Source: Bacteroidota bacterium
Lineage (GTDB): Bacteria; Bacteroidota; Bacteroidia; B-17B0; Aurantibacillaceae
Length of the DNA: 64,000 nucleotides
NCBI GenBank assembly: GCA_029237825.1
Contig: JAQZBQ010000006.1
Span: 1 to 64,000, forward strand
Direction: 5' to 3'
Shown: piece by piece, positions 61,375 through 64,000 of the stretch
Layout: the number at the start of each line of letters is the position of its first letter
Position numbering within the stretch: the first letter of the stretch is position 1
Translations under genes and position numbers: made by a program
The notes under the pieces: generated by a model
Databases searched by the model: none
What the model was told of the DNA's origin: nothing
The model's input: the letters and a program-made list of their open reading frames with translations, nothing else

Positions 61375-64000
61375 CTATTCTTTCACGAACTTAAATCCAT
61401 GTGAAAAATCGTTTGACGTAACTTTAATTTCATACACGCCATTCGTAAGATCTGACACAGAAATATTTTCTCTATTATTTAATGTTAAAGTTCCATTTTT
61501 TACCAATTGGCCTGTAACCGAGTAAATCTCATAAGCAATAATTTGGCTTTTAACCACTGATGAAGAAAGGTAAATCACGTCTTTTACAGGATTAGGGCTT
61601 AATTGAAGTGCGGAAACGGAGGCCGCATCCTTCAGATCAGTCATAACGACGTTGATTGTCCCTGAACTTTTGGAACAGCCATAAGTTGATGTTACAACCA
61701 CGCTATACGACCCATCCTGTGTAACTGTATAAGATTGAGCCGTAGCCCCGCTAATAGCTACCCCATTAAGGTACCACTGGTTATTGGTCGCAGAACTGGA
61801 AATCAGCACAATACCATTTTGCGAAATGGTTGGTATAGCCGGATAGCTTCCTACGGAAACTGTAGACGTTGCAACAGATGAACATGCTCCGTTAAAACCC
61901 GTAACGGTATATACGGTAGTTGTGGATGGCGAAACAATTATGGTTGCGGCAGAAGAACCGGTTGACCATGAATAGGTAGACGCGCCGCTTGCTGTTAAAG
62001 CTTTAGATTGAACCTGGCAAACGGTTACTGAGGTAACACTTAAAACCGGTGGCAGTGTAACACTAATGGTGTTCGTGAATACAGAACTGGAACCATTTGC
62101 ATTGGTTGAAACCAAAGAAACAGTGTAAACTCCCGCCGCAGTGTAGGTAACCGTTGGATTCTTTACGGAAGATGTTGCTGAGGATGAGCCTGTAAGTGTC
62201 CAACTCCAGGCTGTAGGAGTTCCTGAAGACTGATCCGAAAAAACAATGGGAATGTTTATGCAAGCAGACGAAAACGTAGTGGAATAATTCGCAACCGGTG
62301 CAGCGGTGGGATCAGAATACAAATTCGATTCCCAAACGCCCCTGCCGTAGGTTGCCGCCCTGATTTTACCCGTTGGATAAAATATTTCGAAATCGTTTAC
62401 AATTACATTTGGCAGTCCGGTCATGAAAGGAATCCATGAACTCATACTTCCATCTCTATAATACACACCTACATCGGTTCCCACATATATCGCATCATTT
62501 GAATTGTTTTGGTAAGTAACGCAATTTACAGGCAGATTCGGTAATCCGGCTGAAATGTTCGTCCACGTTGCGCCTCCATCTGTGCTTGTGAATACTTTAT
62601 TTGCAGAAGAATAACCCGAAAAAGTTACGAAAATATTGTTGGCGTCAGTGTTATCAACAGCCACCCTTGTAATTACCGCGCTAGCCACAGGTAAACCTGC
62701 TGTTATAGATGTCCAGGTTGACCCGCCATTTGTTGTTTTAAAAAGTCCTGAACCAGTAGCTGCAAAAAGAACCAACGAATTGGAAGGCGCGGCAGCGAGG
62801 TAAAGAATTTCTCCTCCGGCACTGATATTCCCTATCTGTGTCCATGAAGAGCCACGGTTAGTTGTCTTAAATACCTGCTCGTATCCACAATAGTACGTAT
62901 TTGCTACATGTGGCGACTGAATGATTGGTGCAACCCAGGCGGCAGAACCTGTTAAACCAGAAACAATTCCCGTCCAGCTATTGCCGCCGTTGGTAGAAAG
63001 GTTAAAATCACCATATACGTAGCTTTCCACCATGATGTTATTATTACTCCAGTCAACAAAACAATCTGCACCATCTCCTCCATATACTTCTTTCCACGTG
63101 GTTCCATTTAATAAATTTGTTCCATTGTCCTGATGTCCTGAAAGGACATAATTAGCAGTAGTGGATGATTGACCGATGCGGTATGATTGCGAGATATCCA
63201 TCTGCCCATTAATCGTAAGCCATGAATTACCGCCATCAGTAGTAACTGCAACACCTCCGTCTGTGCCGAGGTAGCATACCGACCCGCTAACATATTCTAC
63301 AGCGTGAAGATCAGCGTGTACATATGGAGCTCCTCCTCCGCCATACCAGTGTGTATTTAGGCTCCAGGTAGCGCCGCCATCGATAGATTTCCATGTATTT
63401 ACACCTCCACAAATAATCTCATTTTTGTTGGTTGGGGAAACGCCGCAGGCAATATCATACCAACCTTGTCCGCCACTGTCAGTCCCACTTGTATTCCATC
63501 CGAAAATATTGGGTGAATTTGACATTAATGTAAAACTTGTACCTGCATTGACAGAGCGGTAAACACCACCAAAGGAATTATCGGAGGCACTTCTTAAAAT
63601 ATATACATAATCCGGATCAGCAGGTGTAACAGATATAACCTGTCTTGAACCACTAGTTGGAATTCCGCTTGAAATTTGCATAAACGATGCTGACGTATTT
63701 CCACCAGTTACCGATTTAAAGAATTGGCTCGACGTTACCGCGTAGACTGTGCTTGTATCTCCCGGACGATACTCCATATCTTTAAAATTACCGGAACGAA
63801 TAAGAGCCCACGTTGCTCCCGCATTATTTGTTCTATATATTCCCAGAGATGTGGCTGCAAATAAAATATTAGGATTTAATGGGTTAATTAACATTCTCCC
63901 AATTCTTCGTCCGCTAGACACCGGCCATGTCAGGCCAGTTGAATTCCAGGAAGTGCCACCATCTGTTGATTTAAGAATACCCACTGCATAGGTATCGCCG
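61375..64000 (-). CDS. Large secreted Asp-box/PKD protein with T9SS tail (partial)
   Basis: The C-terminal 874 residues of a bigger protein; the frame is open to the window edge, so the start and signal peptide are missing. At least nine Asp-box (BNR) repeats of the S/T-x-D/N-x-G-x-S/T-W/F type (STDGGTSW, TTDGGNSW, STNGGNSW and others) cover about the first 560 visible residues and suggest one or two sortilin/GH74-like beta-propellers. A PKD domain follows (ACINIPIVFSDQSSGTPTAWSW, part: SDQSSGTPTAWSW), then Ig-like stretches, then a type IX sorting domain starting at LSPNPVKDVIYLSS. It is probably a cell-surface adhesin or glycan-acting protein; enzymatic residues cannot be judged. Confidence 0.88.
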   Translation of the reverse strand, partial: GDTYAVGILKSTDGGTSWNSTGLTWPVSSGRRIGRMLINPLNPNILFAATSLGIYRTNNAGATWALIRSGNFKDMEYRPGDTSTVYAVTSSQFFKSVTGGNTSASFMQISSGIPTSGSRQVISVTPADPDYVYILRSASDNSFGGVYRSVNAGTSFTLMSNSPNIFGWNTSGTDSGGQGWYDIACGVSPTNKNEIICGGVNTWKSIDGGATWSLNTHWYGGGGAPYVHADLHAVEYVSGSVCYLGTDGGVAVTTDGGNSWLTINGQMDISQSYRIGQSSTTANYVLSGHQDNGTNLLNGTTWKEVYGGDGADCFVDWSNNNIMVESYVYGDFNLSTNGGNSWTGIVSGLTGSAAWVAPIIQSPHVANTYYCGYEQVFKTTNRGSSWTQIGNISAGGEILYLAAAPSNSLVLFAATGSGLFKTTNGGSTWTSITAGLPVASAVITRVAVDNTDANNIFVTFSGYSSANKVFTSTDGGATWTNISAGLPNLPVNCVTYQNNSNDAIYVGTDVGVYYRDGSMSSWIPFMTGLPNVIVNDFEIFYPTGKIRAATYGRGVWESNLYSDPTAAPVANYSTTFSSACINIPIVFSDQSSGTPTAWSWTLTGSSSATSSVKNPTVTYTAAGVYTVSLVSTNANGSSSVFTNTISVTLPPVLSVTSVTVCQVQSKALTASGASTYSWSTGSSAATIIVSPSTTTVYTVTGFNGACSSVATSTVSVGSYPAIPTISQNGIVLISSSATNNQWYLNGVAISGATAQSYTVTQDGSYSVVVTSTYGCSKSSGTINVVMTDLKDAASVSALQLSPNPVKDVIYLSSSVVKSQIIAYEIYSVTGQLVKNGTLTLNNRENISVSDLTNGVYEIKVTSNDFSHGFKFVKE

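Noticed and set aside
1-64000. CRISPR arrays, tRNA/rRNA genes, transposases, integrases, phage genes, toxin-antitoxin pairs
   Set aside because: Looked for in intergenic regions and among the products; none was seen. Intergenic space is too short for most of these.

Overview
The window looks like a chromosomal segment of a member of the Bacteroidota (phylum Bacteroidetes). The evidence is: Por-type (type IX) secretion C-terminal domains on three proteins; -7 elements of the form TAnnTTTG, in several cases with TTTG 19 bases upstream, which is the Bacteroidetes promoter type; few Shine-Dalgarno sites; AT-rich sequence; a fused DAHP synthase/chorismate mutase; a short NuoG; and paired DUF2339/DUF3999 genes. 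I cannot place it below phylum with confidence. No rRNA, tRNA, CRISPR array, insertion sequence or prophage was seen. Genes are very densely packed: the longest gene-free stretch is about 255 bases (13496-13750).

Layout. 1-1200: rpsF-rpsR-rplI with a bidirectional terminator. 1207-7838: a DUF2339/DUF3999 membrane pair, an ABC-F ATPase and a c-di-AMP synthase (CdaA). 7903-13495: three consecutive SpoIIE-type PP2C phosphatases, two with TPR sensor regions and one with a membrane sensor; a fourth relative lies at 43190-44602. 13751-17604: an orphan paaZ, a small DUF3817 membrane protein and a secreted serine hydrolase. 17605-24136: a one-domain DEAD-like protein, mltG and a TauE/SafE permease in tight coupling, then aspS, a Tat-type superoxide dismutase with a biotin carrier protein, and a secreted protein. 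24307-30214: a peptide-type binding lipoprotein, a membrane J-protein, an alpha/beta hydrolase, a GNAT, a YugP-type metallopeptidase and DAHP synthase/chorismate mutase. 30275-34720: surface-glycan type genes (GT-C/TPR, GT2, GT9, SDR).

34765-40128 is the most distinctive block. It is a minus-strand cluster with a Cys-rich CWC protein, two intact ketosynthases, one ACP, two ketosynthase-like proteins in which the nucleophile position appears to be Glu, and a polysaccharide deacetylase. It resembles part of an aryl-polyene/flexirubin type II PKS locus, but no ketoreductase, dehydratase or aryl-priming enzyme is adjacent.

40208-47915: yceD-rpmF, a secreted DUF6973-like protein, a small conserved-looking ORF, fbp, the fourth SpoIIE phosphatase, an AsmA-like protein and a tandem Usp. 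48004-61223: a complete 14-gene complex I operon (nuoA-N, minus strand) whose NuoG stops after the iron-sulfur region. 61375-64000: the C-terminal part of a large secreted Asp-box/PKD protein that runs off the window.

Nothing here is a clearly new defence or mobile system. The best candidates for further attention are the paired Cys-to-Glu ketosynthase-like proteins in the polyketide cluster, the DEAD-like one-domain protein tied to mltG, the SpoIIE array, and -7 elements placed 4-6 bases before start codons, which suggests leaderless transcripts.
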